Shown in pieces: positions 6,571 through 15,002 of a stretch of 21,979 nucleotides of DNA. Within the stretch, counting starts at the first letter, position 1. Each line of letters opens with the position of its first letter. Both the position numbers and the translations under genes were made by a program. The notes beneath the pieces are model-generated. The model searched no databases, was not told the origin of the DNA, and saw nothing but the letters and a program-made list of their open reading frames with translations. This DNA comes from Bacteroidota bacterium (GTDB taxonomy: Bacteria; Bacteroidota; Bacteroidia; Flavobacteriales; Crocinitomicaceae). The DNA is taken from NCBI GenBank assembly GCA_029558435.1, contig JAKQEZ010000051.1:1-21979 (forward strand), given 5' to 3'.

Positions 6571-9500
6571 ATGAAACAATTACTTTTTATTTTATTGTTT
6601 ATTCTTCCATTATCGGTTGTGTTTACTCAGGATAATACGGTATGGTTGCGTCCAAACATGGGACAATGGCATGAAAACATTTGTTACCAAGTTAATTTGA
6701 ATAGCGGTAAAATGTATGTTGAGGCAGATGGCTTTACCTATCATTTTTACGATGCTCCTGCATCTAATCACCAACACCATAATCATACAACTCACGACGA
6801 TGAAACAGTTAAAAACCACGTGGTTAAAAGTAAATTTTTGGGTAGTAGTTGGTCCCGTCAAGCATTGGAAGCTGAAAAAAGTTCGTTTTACGAAAATTAT
6901 TATCTTGGAAACAATACATCTAGTTGGAAATCGGAAGTTTACAACTATAAAAAAGTTACACTTCAAAACTTTTATCCTTCCATTGATTTGCATCTAGATG
7001 GCAGTCAAGAAAAACTAAAATATTCTTTTATTGTTGCTCCTCATCAAGCAGCAAACCAGATTAAATGGCAAGTGGAAGGTGCTAACTCCATTCAAATTGA
7101 TAAAGAAGGTAACTTGGTTTACCAAACAACGTTGGGAACGATTAAAGAAACGGCACCAATTGCTTGGACAATAAAAAATGGGATAAAAACACCTGTTGCA
7201 ATTAATTACAAAATTACCAACACCATAATTGAGTTTGATTTTCCAAATGGATATGCAACTTCCGACACACTAATTATTGACCCTTATCTGGTATTTTCAA
7301 CTTTTACAGGAGCTACAACCGATAATTGGGGAATGACAGCAACCCCTGGTCCAAACGGAGAAATGTATGCCGGTGGAATTAGTTTTGGAGCTGGCTACCC
7401 TATTACAACTGGCGCTTTTGACGCTTCGTTTAACGGAGGAAATTCCAACATGAACATTGCTGGGTTTGATGTGTCAATTTCTAAATTTAGTAGCGATGGC
7501 ACACAATTGTTGTTTTCCACGTATTTGGGCGGAAACGCCAATGAGTTGCCACAAAGTATGATTGCTACACACACCGGCGATTTGTATGTGCTAGGCATTA
7601 CGGCATCTGCCAATTTCCCGTTGGGAGCAACGCCTTATCAAAGCACCTTTAATGGTGGTGCAACAACCGTTGAAAACTCCTTAAAATTCAACGGTTCTGA
7701 TTTTTATATTGTAAAATTCAACGCATCGGGAACACAACTATTGGCTTCGACTTATGTTGGTGGTTCTAGCATTGATGGACTAAACACCAGTACTTTGAAA
7801 TTCAACTACGGCGATCAATTTAGAGGCGAAATCATCCTTCATGGCAATGATGTATTGGTAGCTTCGCATACCCAATCGGCTGATTTTCCTGTAACAAATG
7901 GTTCCACATTAAACGGCTCGCAAGATATTGTTGTGTTTAGTTTAAATAGTGATTTAACCCAACTGTTGTGGTCATCTTATTTTGGTGGCTCTGGCGTTGA
8001 AACAGGAAATTCCATTGCACTTTCATCTGCAGGAGAGGCATTTGTAACAGGAGGAACGTCTTCATCGGATTTTACATTAACAGGATTCGATCCTTCATTT
8101 AACGGCGATAGGGATGGTTATATTTTAAAGTTGAATGCCACAACTGGTGCGGTATTGGCAGGAACTTATTTAGGACAAAGCGAATACGATCAAAGTTATT
8201 TTGTGAGTTTAGACATCGATGATTTTGTGTATGTTTTTGGACAAAGTGAATCCGCATGGACCATCAGCGCAGGCAAATATGGCAATGCCAATTCGGGACA
8301 ATTTATCCAAAAATACAACAATGCACTAACTGCTGTGCAATGGACAACCATGATAGGTGCAGGCACTGGACATCCCGAAATTTCTCCCACTGCGTTTTTA
8401 ATTTCTGACTGCTACGATATTTTCTTTGCCGGTTGGGGAGGTGTTGTGAATGTGAATGGAAGTCAGGCTACAAATAGTTCATCTAATGGATTTCCTGTGA
8501 CATCAGACGCCTATCAATCTACAACCAACGGGTCAAATTTTTATTTAGCCATTTTAAGTCAAGATGCTACCAATTTGGTGTACGCAACTTATATGGGTGG
8601 CACAACAGGATATTACAACCACGTGGATGGAGGTACTTGCCGTTTTGATAAATCGGGAGCAGTTTACCATGCGGTGTGTGCTGCTTGTTCGGGAATTGAC
8701 AATGGTTTTACAACTACTCCAGGAGTTTGGTCAACCACCAACAACAGCCCCAATTGCAACCTAGCTGCGTTTAAATTTCAGTTGGGTATGCCCTATTCGT
8801 TGAGCGCCAACACTTCTGTTTGCAACGGAGGTTCTATTCAACTCAACGCAACAGGAGGAATTGGTTATACATGGACACCTGCTGCTTCATTGAATAATCC
8901 CAATATTCCCAATCCTATAGCTACACCAACAGAAACTACTGTTTATCACGTGAGCATGAATTTTAATGCGGGTTGTGCTATTGATGATTCCATCATTATT
9001 GAAGTTATAAACGAACCAATCATTGACCTAGCAGATGCCGTTTCGATTTGTAAAAACGATAGCATCACCATTACCGCTTCTGGAGGGACAACCTATAGCT
9101 GGTCGCCTAATCAATACATCAACAATACAACTAGTGCCACCGTTAAAGTTTCACCTCCAAACAGCATGTATTACTACGTAACGGTTGGCAACGAATGCTT
9201 TGAGCGCACCGATAGTATTTATGTAACCGTCAACCCTTTGCCTGAAATAATTTTGGTGGACGACACCACTATTTGCAAGGGTGCAGGCGTTCAACTAGTA
9301 CCTGATGGCAATATGCAACCAACGTGGCTACCACATTCTACTCTCGTGGCAAATACCGATGGAAGTGCTACTGCAACACCTACAATTCCACAATATTACT
9401 ACGTAACAGGAACGGATGCCAACGGTTGCCACAACAAAGATTCTGTAAAAGTGGAGTTTTATGATATCCCAACTTTAACACTTTCTCCTGACACCACAAT

Positions 9501-10647
9501 ATGTGTTGGAACATCAGCAACATTATACGTTTCTGGAGCAACCAATTATAGTTGGTCACCAACTGCAACACTCACCAATCCAACAACGCCAACGCCAACA
9601 GCAACGCCAACAACGCCAACAACCTATCAAGTAACTGCATTTTATGGTAACAATTGTCAGCTCAACGATTCGGTGAAGGTCGATTTAATGTATTTACCTA
9701 TTCCAATAGCTCCTGATACAGTTTTTGCTTGTTTTGGAGAACCTAAAACAATTACAGTTGGCGGAGCAGAAAGCTATTTGTGGTCGCCAGCAACCAATTT
9801 AAACACAACAACTGGAACAACTGTTCAAACAACTGTAGAACAAAACATCACCTACACCGTTGCATTTACCAATGTTTGCGGAACAGTGTATGAAGATATA
9901 GAAGTAATTTCCATTCACCCTTATGTGCAAGCATATCATGACACTATTGTTTGTCCCGGAGAATCGGTGCAATTGTTTGCCGTTGGAGCACAAGCCTATC
10001 TTTGGTCGCCACCACAAGGATTGAGCAATACCCACACTTCTTCAGTTATTGCAAAACCTACAGTTCCAACGCATTATGTAGTGCAAGGAACCGATCAATA
10101 TGGATGTTCCATAACCGACACTGTTTTTGTAAATTTGTTTCCTCAACCACACGTAATTGCAAGCCCCGATCAATATTTGTTGGAAGGCGATCAAGCCTAT
10201 TTATCGGCAAAACCTAGTTCAACCGGTACTGTTTATTGGCACCCGAGTGAGTACTTAAATTGTGTGATGTGCACTCAAACTATTGCCACTCCTCCTAGTA
10301 ATTACACCTATGTTGTAACGTTTATCGACGAGAATGGATGCCAAGCAACCGACAGTGTTCATCTTTATTTTGACCCTTTGTTGTATGTTCCCAACACTTT
10401 TTCGCCCGATGGAGATGAATTTAATGGTCAGTTTTTAGCTATTGGAGGCAATATCCGCAATTTTGAAATGAATATTTTTAACCGTTGGGGAGAATTGATT
10501 TTTACTTCTAAAGACCTACAAATTGGTTGGGACGGCACCTATAAAGGTAAAATTTGTCAAGACGGCACCTATACTTGGAAAATTTCTTATAAAGATTTGT
10601 TAGACAACGAACACAAGCATGTTGGGCACGTCAACTTGGTACGTTGA
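6571..10647 (+). CDS. Giant T9SS-exported surface protein: SBBP propeller, seven Ig-like modules, gliding-type C-terminal domain
   Basis: A 1358-residue secreted protein. Residues 1-19 form a signal peptide. Then comes the N-terminal domain often found with SBBP proteins (PNMGQWHENICYQV, about 27-40), with a His-rich loop at 67-75. Residues about 240-740 hold SBBP-type beta-propeller repeats (for example GDLYVLGITASANFP, DFYIVKFNASGTQLLASTYV, GEAFVTGGTSSSDF). Seven tandem Ig/PKD-like modules follow, with the opening Cys of the first six at 751, 827, 902, 978, 1054 and 1128 (period about 75) and a seventh near 1200. Each has a Y-x-W-x-P core. The end, VPNTFSPDGDEFN through FNRWGELIF to the C-terminus (about 1271-1358), is the CHU_C gliding-motility-associated domain, a type B T9SS signal. 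It is probably an adhesin or matrix protein; the ligand is unknown. It is divergent from the WG-repeat gene. Confidence 0.93.
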   Translation: MKQLLFILLFILPLSVVFTQDNTVWLRPNMGQWHENICYQVNLNSGKMYVEADGFTYHFYDAPASNHQHHNHTTHDDETVKNHVVKSKFLGSSWSRQALEAEKSSFYENYYLGNNTSSWKSEVYNYKKVTLQNFYPSIDLHLDGSQEKLKYSFIVAPHQAANQIKWQVEGANSIQIDKEGNLVYQTTLGTIKETAPIAWTIKNGIKTPVAINYKITNTIIEFDFPNGYATSDTLIIDPYLVFSTFTGATTDNWGMTATPGPNGEMYAGGISFGAGYPITTGAFDASFNGGNSNMNIAGFDVSISKFSSDGTQLLFSTYLGGNANELPQSMIATHTGDLYVLGITASANFPLGATPYQSTFNGGATTVENSLKFNGSDFYIVKFNASGTQLLASTYVGGSSIDGLNTSTLKFNYGDQFRGEIILHGNDVLVASHTQSADFPVTNGSTLNGSQDIVVFSLNSDLTQLLWSSYFGGSGVETGNSIALSSAGEAFVTGGTSSSDFTLTGFDPSFNGDRDGYILKLNATTGAVLAGTYLGQSEYDQSYFVSLDIDDFVYVFGQSESAWTISAGKYGNANSGQFIQKYNNALTAVQWTTMIGAGTGHPEISPTAFLISDCYDIFFAGWGGVVNVNGSQATNSSSNGFPVTSDAYQSTTNGSNFYLAILSQDATNLVYATYMGGTTGYYNHVDGGTCRFDKSGAVYHAVCAACSGIDNGFTTTPGVWSTTNNSPNCNLAAFKFQLGMPYSLSANTSVCNGGSIQLNATGGIGYTWTPAASLNNPNIPNPIATPTETTVYHVSMNFNAGCAIDDSIIIEVINEPIIDLADAVSICKNDSITITASGGTTYSWSPNQYINNTTSATVKVSPPNSMYYYVTVGNECFERTDSIYVTVNPLPEIILVDDTTICKGAGVQLVPDGNMQPTWLPHSTLVANTDGSATATPTIPQYYYVTGTDANGCHNKDSVKVEFYDIPTLTLSPDTTICVGTSATLYVSGATNYSWSPTATLTNPTTPTPTATPTTPTTYQVTAFYGNNCQLNDSVKVDLMYLPIPIAPDTVFACFGEPKTITVGGAESYLWSPATNLNTTTGTTVQTTVEQNITYTVAFTNVCGTVYEDIEVISIHPYVQAYHDTIVCPGESVQLFAVGAQAYLWSPPQGLSNTHTSSVIAKPTVPTHYVVQGTDQYGCSITDTVFVNLFPQPHVIASPDQYLLEGDQAYLSAKPSSTGTVYWHPSEYLNCVMCTQTIATPPSNYTYVVTFIDENGCQATDSVHLYFDPLLYVPNTFSPDGDEFNGQFLAIGGNIRNFEMNIFNRWGELIFTSKDLQIGWDGTYKGKICQDGTYTWKISYKDLLDNEHKHVGHVNLVR
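9581..9625 (+). repeat. Low-complexity Thr-Pro coding repeat
   Basis: Imperfect tandem copies of CAACGCCAA/CAACAGCAACG encode a Thr-Pro-rich stretch (NPTTPTPTATPTTPTT) inside the fourth Ig-like module of the giant surface protein. The reading frame is intact. Such a tract can change length by slippage and may vary between strains. Confidence 0.7.
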
Positions 10648-10665
10648 TGCATTTTATTAATTTTG
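10636..10665 (+). promoter_or_regulatory. Consensus promoter for the GNAT gene (TTG-N19-TAATTTTG)
   Basis: TTG at 10636-10638 and TAATTTTG at 10658-10665 are 19 bases apart. The -33 half lies in the last codons of the surface-protein gene. The GNAT ATG is only 4 bases beyond the -7 box, so transcription should begin at or next to the start codon. Confidence 0.75.
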
Positions 10666-10669
10666 TACT

Positions 10670-11230
10670 ATGTTAATTCGTAAAGCAACCGCAGCTGACG
10701 CAACAGCAATTGCACCTTTGTTATTATTAGCAATGGAGGATATTGTGTATCATTTTATTGGGCAAAACGACTATGGGCAAGCTTTAAATTTCTTAACTCA
10801 ATTGTGCCAAGAAGAAAACAACCAATATTCGTTTCAAAATTGTTGGGTAGTTGAAATTGACAATCGTGTTGGCGGTGTTGCATTGGTGTATGATGGGGCA
10901 CACCTTCATGCATTGCGAAAACCAGTTGCAGCGTTCATCAACAAACATTTTCACAAAGTATTTGCGCCCGAAGATGAAACCCAAGCTGGTGAGTTCTATA
11001 TTGATTGCATTGGTGTAAACCCTCAGTTTCAAGGAAGAGGAATTGGCTCGCAATTATTGCATTTTTTACAAGAAGAATATGTAGCTAAACGCAATCAACC
11101 ATTGGGTTTATTGGTTGATAAAGATAATCCTTCAGCAAAAAAATTGTATCTAAAATTAGGATTCAAAGCTGTTGGCACTAAAATTTTAGCAGAAAAAGAA
11201 ATGGAGCATTTGCAGTACTCCATCTCATAA
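10670..11230 (+). CDS. GNAT-family N-acetyltransferase
   Basis: A 186-residue acyl-CoA-dependent acetyltransferase. It starts with MLIRKATAAD, the usual first beta strand of the fold, which supports the chosen ATG. The acetyl-CoA pyrophosphate-binding loop (motif A) is Q121-GRGIG-S within IGVNPQFQGRGIGSQLL. The later DKDNPSAKKLYLKLGFKAVG is motif B. The His-rich middle segment (HLHALRKPVAAFINKHFHKVF) is unusual in composition, but I cannot assign it a role. The substrate is not predictable. It is cytoplasmic, transcribed from its own promoter with essentially no leader, and convergent with manC (22 bases apart). Confidence 0.92.
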   Translation: MLIRKATAADATAIAPLLLLAMEDIVYHFIGQNDYGQALNFLTQLCQEENNQYSFQNCWVVEIDNRVGGVALVYDGAHLHALRKPVAAFINKHFHKVFAPEDETQAGEFYIDCIGVNPQFQGRGIGSQLLHFLQEEYVAKRNQPLGLLVDKDNPSAKKLYLKLGFKAVGTKILAEKEMEHLQYSIS

Positions 11231-11252
11231 CTATTTCATCAAAAACTATGTT

Positions 11253-12326
11253 TTATTTACCTTCAATGGCTTTTAAATAGTTTTTCAATTCTTGTTCATT
11301 TTCACTTTTTAAAATCATTAACGCTTTATCAGATTCAACTACAATGTAGTTTTTCAACCCGTCAATCATTACTACTTTATCGTTGGGCACGTTGACAAAA
11401 CAATTTTTAACGTTAAAAGTATGAACGTTTTCGCCAATAATTGAATTGTTGTAAATATCCTTGTCGCAATGCTCGTATAAACTTTTCCAAGTTCCCAAAT
11501 CACTCCAATCAAAACTTGCTAAAACCACATCTACATTGTTAGCTTTTTCCATCACAGCATAGTCAATTGAAATATCCTGACAAGCTGTAAAAGCATCGTC
11601 AATAAATTGTTGCTCACCTGCTGTATTGTAGTGTTTTAAGTCGGCACAAAACAAATCAAACAAATCTTTTTGATACGTTTCCAATGCATTAAGAATGGTT
11701 GTTGATTTCCACACAAAAATGCCAGAATTCCAATAAAAATTACCCGATTTCACAAACAATTCTGCGGTTTCTAAGTTGGGTTTTTCTCTAAATTGCAACA
11801 CTTCGGTAGTTTCACCTATTTGTGCATTTTTAGTTTTATCAAACTCGATGTAACCATAACCTGTGTCGGGGCGAGTTGGCTTTATTCCCAGTGTTACAAT
11901 TTTATCGTTTTGCTCGGCATTTAGCACTGCTTTTTCGATGGTGTTTTTAAACTCATCGTCTTTCATTATCAAATGGTCAGAAGGACAAACAATCATACAT
12001 GCATCTCTGTCTAACAGCTGAATTTTAGCCGCTGCATAAGCAATACAAGGAGCAGTATTCTTACGCATAGGTTCTGTTAAAATCCTGTTTCGTTCCATAT
12101 TGGGCAACTGTTGTTGAATCATTTCCACATAGGATTGATTGGTTAAAACAAAAATATTTTGTTCGGGAACAATGTTCAACAAGCGCTCATACGTCATTTG
12201 AATCAACGTTTTTCCTATTCCCAACACATCAATAAATTGTTTCGGACGTTCTGGCGTTGACAAAGGCCAAAATCTGCTTCCTACTCCACCCGCCATGATA
12301 ACGGCATAACGATTATTATTGTTCAT
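11253..12326 (-). CDS. manC: Mannose-1-phosphate guanylyltransferase
   Basis: A 357-residue nucleotidyltransferase making GDP-mannose from mannose-1-phosphate and GTP, the precursor for mannose, fucose and related sugars in surface polysaccharide. The nucleotide-binding signature MAGGVGSRFWPLS with K29 lies at 11-29. CPSDHLI (114-120) holds the metal-binding Asp, followed by GYGYIE, FREKP (179-183) and GNFYWNSGIFVWK. It lacks the C-terminal phosphomannose isomerase domain of bifunctional ManC and so matches the single-domain form. ATG 12326 is chosen; an in-frame TTG two codons earlier is unlikely. It overlaps the end of the SprT-like gene by 11 bases, which suggests one transcript. No polysaccharide cluster is nearby. 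Confidence 0.95.
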   Translation of the reverse strand: MNNNNRYAVIMAGGVGSRFWPLSTPERPKQFIDVLGIGKTLIQMTYERLLNIVPEQNIFVLTNQSYVEMIQQQLPNMERNRILTEPMRKNTAPCIAYAAAKIQLLDRDACMIVCPSDHLIMKDDEFKNTIEKAVLNAEQNDKIVTLGIKPTRPDTGYGYIEFDKTKNAQIGETTEVLQFREKPNLETAELFVKSGNFYWNSGIFVWKSTTILNALETYQKDLFDLFCADLKHYNTAGEQQFIDDAFTACQDISIDYAVMEKANNVDVVLASFDWSDLGTWKSLYEHCDKDIYNNSIIGENVHTFNVKNCFVNVPNDKVVMIDGLKNYIVVESDKALMILKSENEQELKNYLKAIEGK

Positions 12327-12942
12327 TTTCAATTTTTTCTACAGTTGCTAATTTATGTATAAGGTATTGTTTTCCAGAATGTAAATCCGTGCACAAATAC
12401 CGTGTCCGTCTTAATTCTCCTTTTTTATACGCTCTTACACCAAGTGTAAAGTTAGCATATTTTGGTAGTTTTTCGAGTGTTACCTCACTTTCTGCGAATT
12501 TATCGTATTTTTTTAACGTTCTATTGAGTTGAATATCGCTACAAGATGAAGCCTTCATGTTTGCAAATGAATTGATTAGCGCAATTTCAACATCTTTAGG
12601 CAAAATTTTAAGTTCGATGATGGGCAACATTAACTGAATGAAATTTTTTTTCCATTCCGTACCATGTGGTTTCACTCTATTTTTATGTTCCATCCACGTT
12701 TTTAGGTGTGCAAACTCGTGTATTGTTGTTACCAAAAAAGCAAATTCATTCAAATCTCCGTTGACTGTAATTTGAGGAATGGAAGTGCTGGAAGAAATTC
12801 TGAAATCTCCCAACTTTGTTTTTCGTGGAGCAACTATTTTAAAACTAACAGGATACAAAGCAAACAACGAAGCCAAATAATCTTCTGTTTCATTGGGCAC
12901 GTATTTAGTTAATACTTTTTTTATCTTTGTAGTCTTGTCCAT
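12316..12942 (-). CDS. SprT-like zinc metalloprotease-domain protein
   Basis: A 208-residue protein with the SprT/Spartan-type zincin motif H75-E-F-A-H79 and a third likely zinc ligand, H93, in VKPHGTEW; this spacing is typical of SprT. The C-terminal part (about 150-208) would correspond to a small substrate-binding region, with YLCTDLHSGKQYL. SprT-domain proteases in eukaryotes cut DNA-protein crosslinks; the bacterial role is less clear. ATG 12942 (MDKTTKIKKVLTKYVP) is preferred to the ATG 16 codons upstream, because the longer form adds a non-conserved hydrophobic stretch and leaves only 14 bases to the divergent mlaE start. It is the first gene of a likely two-gene unit with manC. Confidence 0.88.
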   Translation of the reverse strand: MDKTTKIKKVLTKYVPNETEDYLASLFALYPVSFKIVAPRKTKLGDFRISSSTSIPQITVNGDLNEFAFLVTTIHEFAHLKTWMEHKNRVKPHGTEWKKNFIQLMLPIIELKILPKDVEIALINSFANMKASSCSDIQLNRTLKKYDKFAESEVTLEKLPKYANFTLGVRAYKKGELRRTRYLCTDLHSGKQYLIHKLATVEKIENEQ

Positions 12943-13004
12943 TAAATTGGATTTTTTGTCAGAAAATGCAAATGAAAGAAAATATAACATTAATTTAGCA
13001 CTCC

Positions 13005-13751
13005 GTGATAAAAAAACTATTTGAAAATATTGGTATCTACTTTCGGATGTTATGGATTGTTTTTTCCAAACCCGAAAAGTGGAGTGTATTTAGAAAACGT
13101 GTATTTGATGAAATTCAAATCATTGGATTGAGTTCCATTTCCATCGTTGCCATCATGTCGGTATTTATTGGAGCAGTTATTGCCTTGCAAATTGCTTCGA
13201 ATATGGATAGCCCATTGTTGCCTGCCTATACGATTGGATACATTACTCGTTCCACTACCATTTTGGAATTTTCGCCAACCATCATGTCGCTTATTTTGGC
13301 AGGTAAAGTTGGTTCTAACATTTCTTCTGAGATTGGAACAATGCGCATCACCGAACAAATTGACGCATTGGAAATTATGGGGGTTAACTCACTGGCATAC
13401 TTGGTTTTACCAAAAATTGTTGCAGCATTGATTTTCTTTCCCATATTGGTGACTATTTCAATGTTTTTAAGTATTTGTGGTGGGTGGATAGCATTAGTTA
13501 TTTCTGACATGGGTTCAACAGAAGATTACGTTTATGGTATTCGTGCCTTCTTTAAAACATTTGAAGTTACCTATGCATTGACAAAATCAGTTGTATTTGC
13601 CTTCATCATCGTTTCAATTGCTTCATTTTATGGATATTACACAAAAGGAGGAGCATTGGAAGTAGGAAAAGCAGCCACTCAAGCAGTGGTTACCAACAGT
13701 ATAACTGTTTTGGTATTTAATTTAATTTTAACTCAATTAATGTTACTGTAA
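13005..13751 (+). CDS. mlaE: MlaE-family ABC transporter permease (outer-membrane lipid transport)
   Basis: A 248-residue inner-membrane permease of the MlaE/YrbE family, which with MlaF and an MCE protein moves phospholipids between the inner and outer membranes. The conserved block is LEFSPTIMSLILAGKVGSN, then SSEIGTMRITEQIDALEIMGVNSLAYLV, nearly the family consensus. Several hydrophobic segments are visible: about 40-65, 98-112, 133-160, 190-212 and 228-248. The start is GTG at 13005, which gives the expected N-terminus ending in KPEKWSVFRK. The stop shares one base with the mlaF start (TAATG), so the two are translationally coupled. It is divergent from the SprT-like gene. Confidence 0.95.
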   Translation: MIKKLFENIGIYFRMLWIVFSKPEKWSVFRKRVFDEIQIIGLSSISIVAIMSVFIGAVIALQIASNMDSPLLPAYTIGYITRSTTILEFSPTIMSLILAGKVGSNISSEIGTMRITEQIDALEIMGVNSLAYLVLPKIVAALIFFPILVTISMFLSICGGWIALVISDMGSTEDYVYGIRAFFKTFEVTYALTKSVVFAFIIVSIASFYGYYTKGGALEVGKAATQAVVTNSITVLVFNLILTQLMLL

Positions 13752-14518
13752 TGATTGAAGTTAAACACCTCAATAAAACATTTAATGGCAATCAAATTTT
13801 GTTTGATATCAATGCCGAATTCCATCAGGGAAAAGTCAATATGATTATTGGTCAATCGGGAAGTGGAAAATCGGTATTGGCAAAAAACATCGTTGGATTG
13901 CACACACCTGATAGCGGTGAAATTTTATTTGCAGGCAAAAATTTTGTGACCATGTCTCGCCAAGAAAAAACTGAAGTTCGTAAAGAAATCGGGATGTTAT
14001 TTCAAGGCTCAGCACTTTTTGACTCAATGACGGTGGAAGAAAACGTTATGTTTCCACTAAAAATGTTTACCAATCAAACACACAAACAACGTTTGGATCG
14101 TGCTAATTTTTGTTTGGACCGCGTCAACTTAACTGGTAAAAATAAACTATTTCCTTCTGAATGTAGTGGTGGTATGCAAAAACGTATTGCCATTGCCAGA
14201 GCCATTGCCATGCATCCAAAATATTTGTTTTGCGATGAACCGAACTCTGGGTTGGACCCCAAAACATCCATTGTAATTGACGGATTAATTCAGGAAATTA
14301 CTTATGAGTACAACATGACAACCATTGTCATTTCTCACGACATGAACTCGGTGATTGAAATAGGTGATCGTGTTATGTTTATTTACAAAGGTCAAAAATG
14401 GTGGGAAGGAGACAAAAACACCATTTTAACAACTGATAACCAAGAAATTTTGGATTTTGTGTATGCTTCTAACTTCATGAAAGAAATTAGAGAAAATATG
14501 CAAAAGAAAATGAAATAA
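13751..14518 (+). CDS. mlaF: MlaF-family ABC transporter ATP-binding protein
   Basis: A 255-residue ATPase that powers the MlaE permease. The Walker A motif is G34-QSGSGKS, the signature is ECSGGMQKR (137-145), and Walker B is YLFCDEP (D162, E163) followed by NSGLDP and an H-loop in VISHDM. FQGSALFDSMTVEENV is characteristic of MlaF rather than of other importers. It starts on the last base of the mlaE stop. No MCE-domain (MlaD) gene follows: the next gene is DUF4783, so the substrate-handling MCE protein must be encoded elsewhere if the system is complete. Confidence 0.95.
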   Translation: MIEVKHLNKTFNGNQILFDINAEFHQGKVNMIIGQSGSGKSVLAKNIVGLHTPDSGEILFAGKNFVTMSRQEKTEVRKEIGMLFQGSALFDSMTVEENVMFPLKMFTNQTHKQRLDRANFCLDRVNLTGKNKLFPSECSGGMQKRIAIARAIAMHPKYLFCDEPNSGLDPKTSIVIDGLIQEITYEYNMTTIVISHDMNSVIEIGDRVMFIYKGQKWWEGDKNTILTTDNQEILDFVYASNFMKEIRENMQKKMK

Positions 14519-14558
14519 TTCAAATTACTTATTTTCAGTACACTACATTGTTTCAATT

Positions 14559-14566
14559 TAATTTTG
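14559..14566 (+). promoter_or_regulatory. Possible Bacteroidota -7 element for DUF4783-nadC
   Basis: TAATTTTG is an exact TAnnTTTG match, 53 bases before the DUF4783 ATG. No -33 TTG is present at 17-20 bases, so support is moderate. It would allow the DUF4783-nadC pair to be expressed apart from mlaEF. Confidence 0.45.
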
Positions 14567-14619
14567 TTAACATATTTTAACGGCACATTTTTTGTATGAA
14601 TACCCGCAAATAAAACATC

Positions 14620-15000
14620 ATGAAATATCTATTTGTTTTCATTACCTCCATTTTGTTAATGTTGCCCCAACAAGGTGTTCCGTTTTCAAAATTAGATGTT
14701 GCATTTGATCAAAAAAATGCTGAAACCATTGTATCCTACACCAAAGACAAGGTGTTACTTAATATCTTAGGAAAAGAAGGAATTTACTCCAAATCACAAG
14801 CAGTGTTGGTTCTAAAAGATTTTTTTAATGGTAAAGGAACTACTTCATTCAATTACACATTCAAAAGTAGCGAATCGGAGACCGACACTTTTGCCATTGG
14901 TTCCCTACAATGTAGTAGCGCCAAATACCGAATTACAATGCACTTTAAAGCTGTTAATAGCGAATACAAAATAGAAAGCATTACCATCGAAAAAGATTAA
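14620..15000 (+). CDS. DUF4783-type exported protein
   Basis: A 126-residue protein with an N-terminal hydrophobic signal (MKYLFVFITSILLMLPQQG), so it is probably periplasmic. The rest is a small alpha+beta domain of about 105 residues (LDVAFDQKNAETIVSYTKDKV, AVLVLKDFF, then beta strands ending in YKIESITIEKD), which resembles the DUF4783 family by overall pattern. The fold pattern (helix plus strands ending in an E-S-I-T-I strand) recalls NTF2/SnoaL-like small domains, but that is a guess. The stop is two bases before the nadC ATG, so the pair is co-transcribed. From memory, DUF4783 genes often sit next to nadC in Bacteroidota. No catalytic residues are evident. Confidence 0.82.
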   Translation: MKYLFVFITSILLMLPQQGVPFSKLDVAFDQKNAETIVSYTKDKVLLNILGKEGIYSKSQAVLVLKDFFNGKGTTSFNYTFKSSESETDTFAIGSLQCSSAKYRITMHFKAVNSEYKIESITIEKD

Positions 15001-15002
15001 AC

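Noticed and set aside
9581..9625. Tandem repeat as a CRISPR or mobile-element mark
   Set aside because: It is a short Thr-Pro coding repeat in frame, with no spacers, direct-repeat regularity or flanking target duplication.
12324..12332. TTG start for manC two codons upstream
   Set aside because: The ATG at 12326 is stronger and leaves the signature at the usual position; the TTG would only increase overlap with the SprT-like gene.
12943..12990. Longer N-terminus for the SprT-like protein
   Set aside because: It adds a hydrophobic non-conserved stretch and leaves 14 bases for two divergent promoters.
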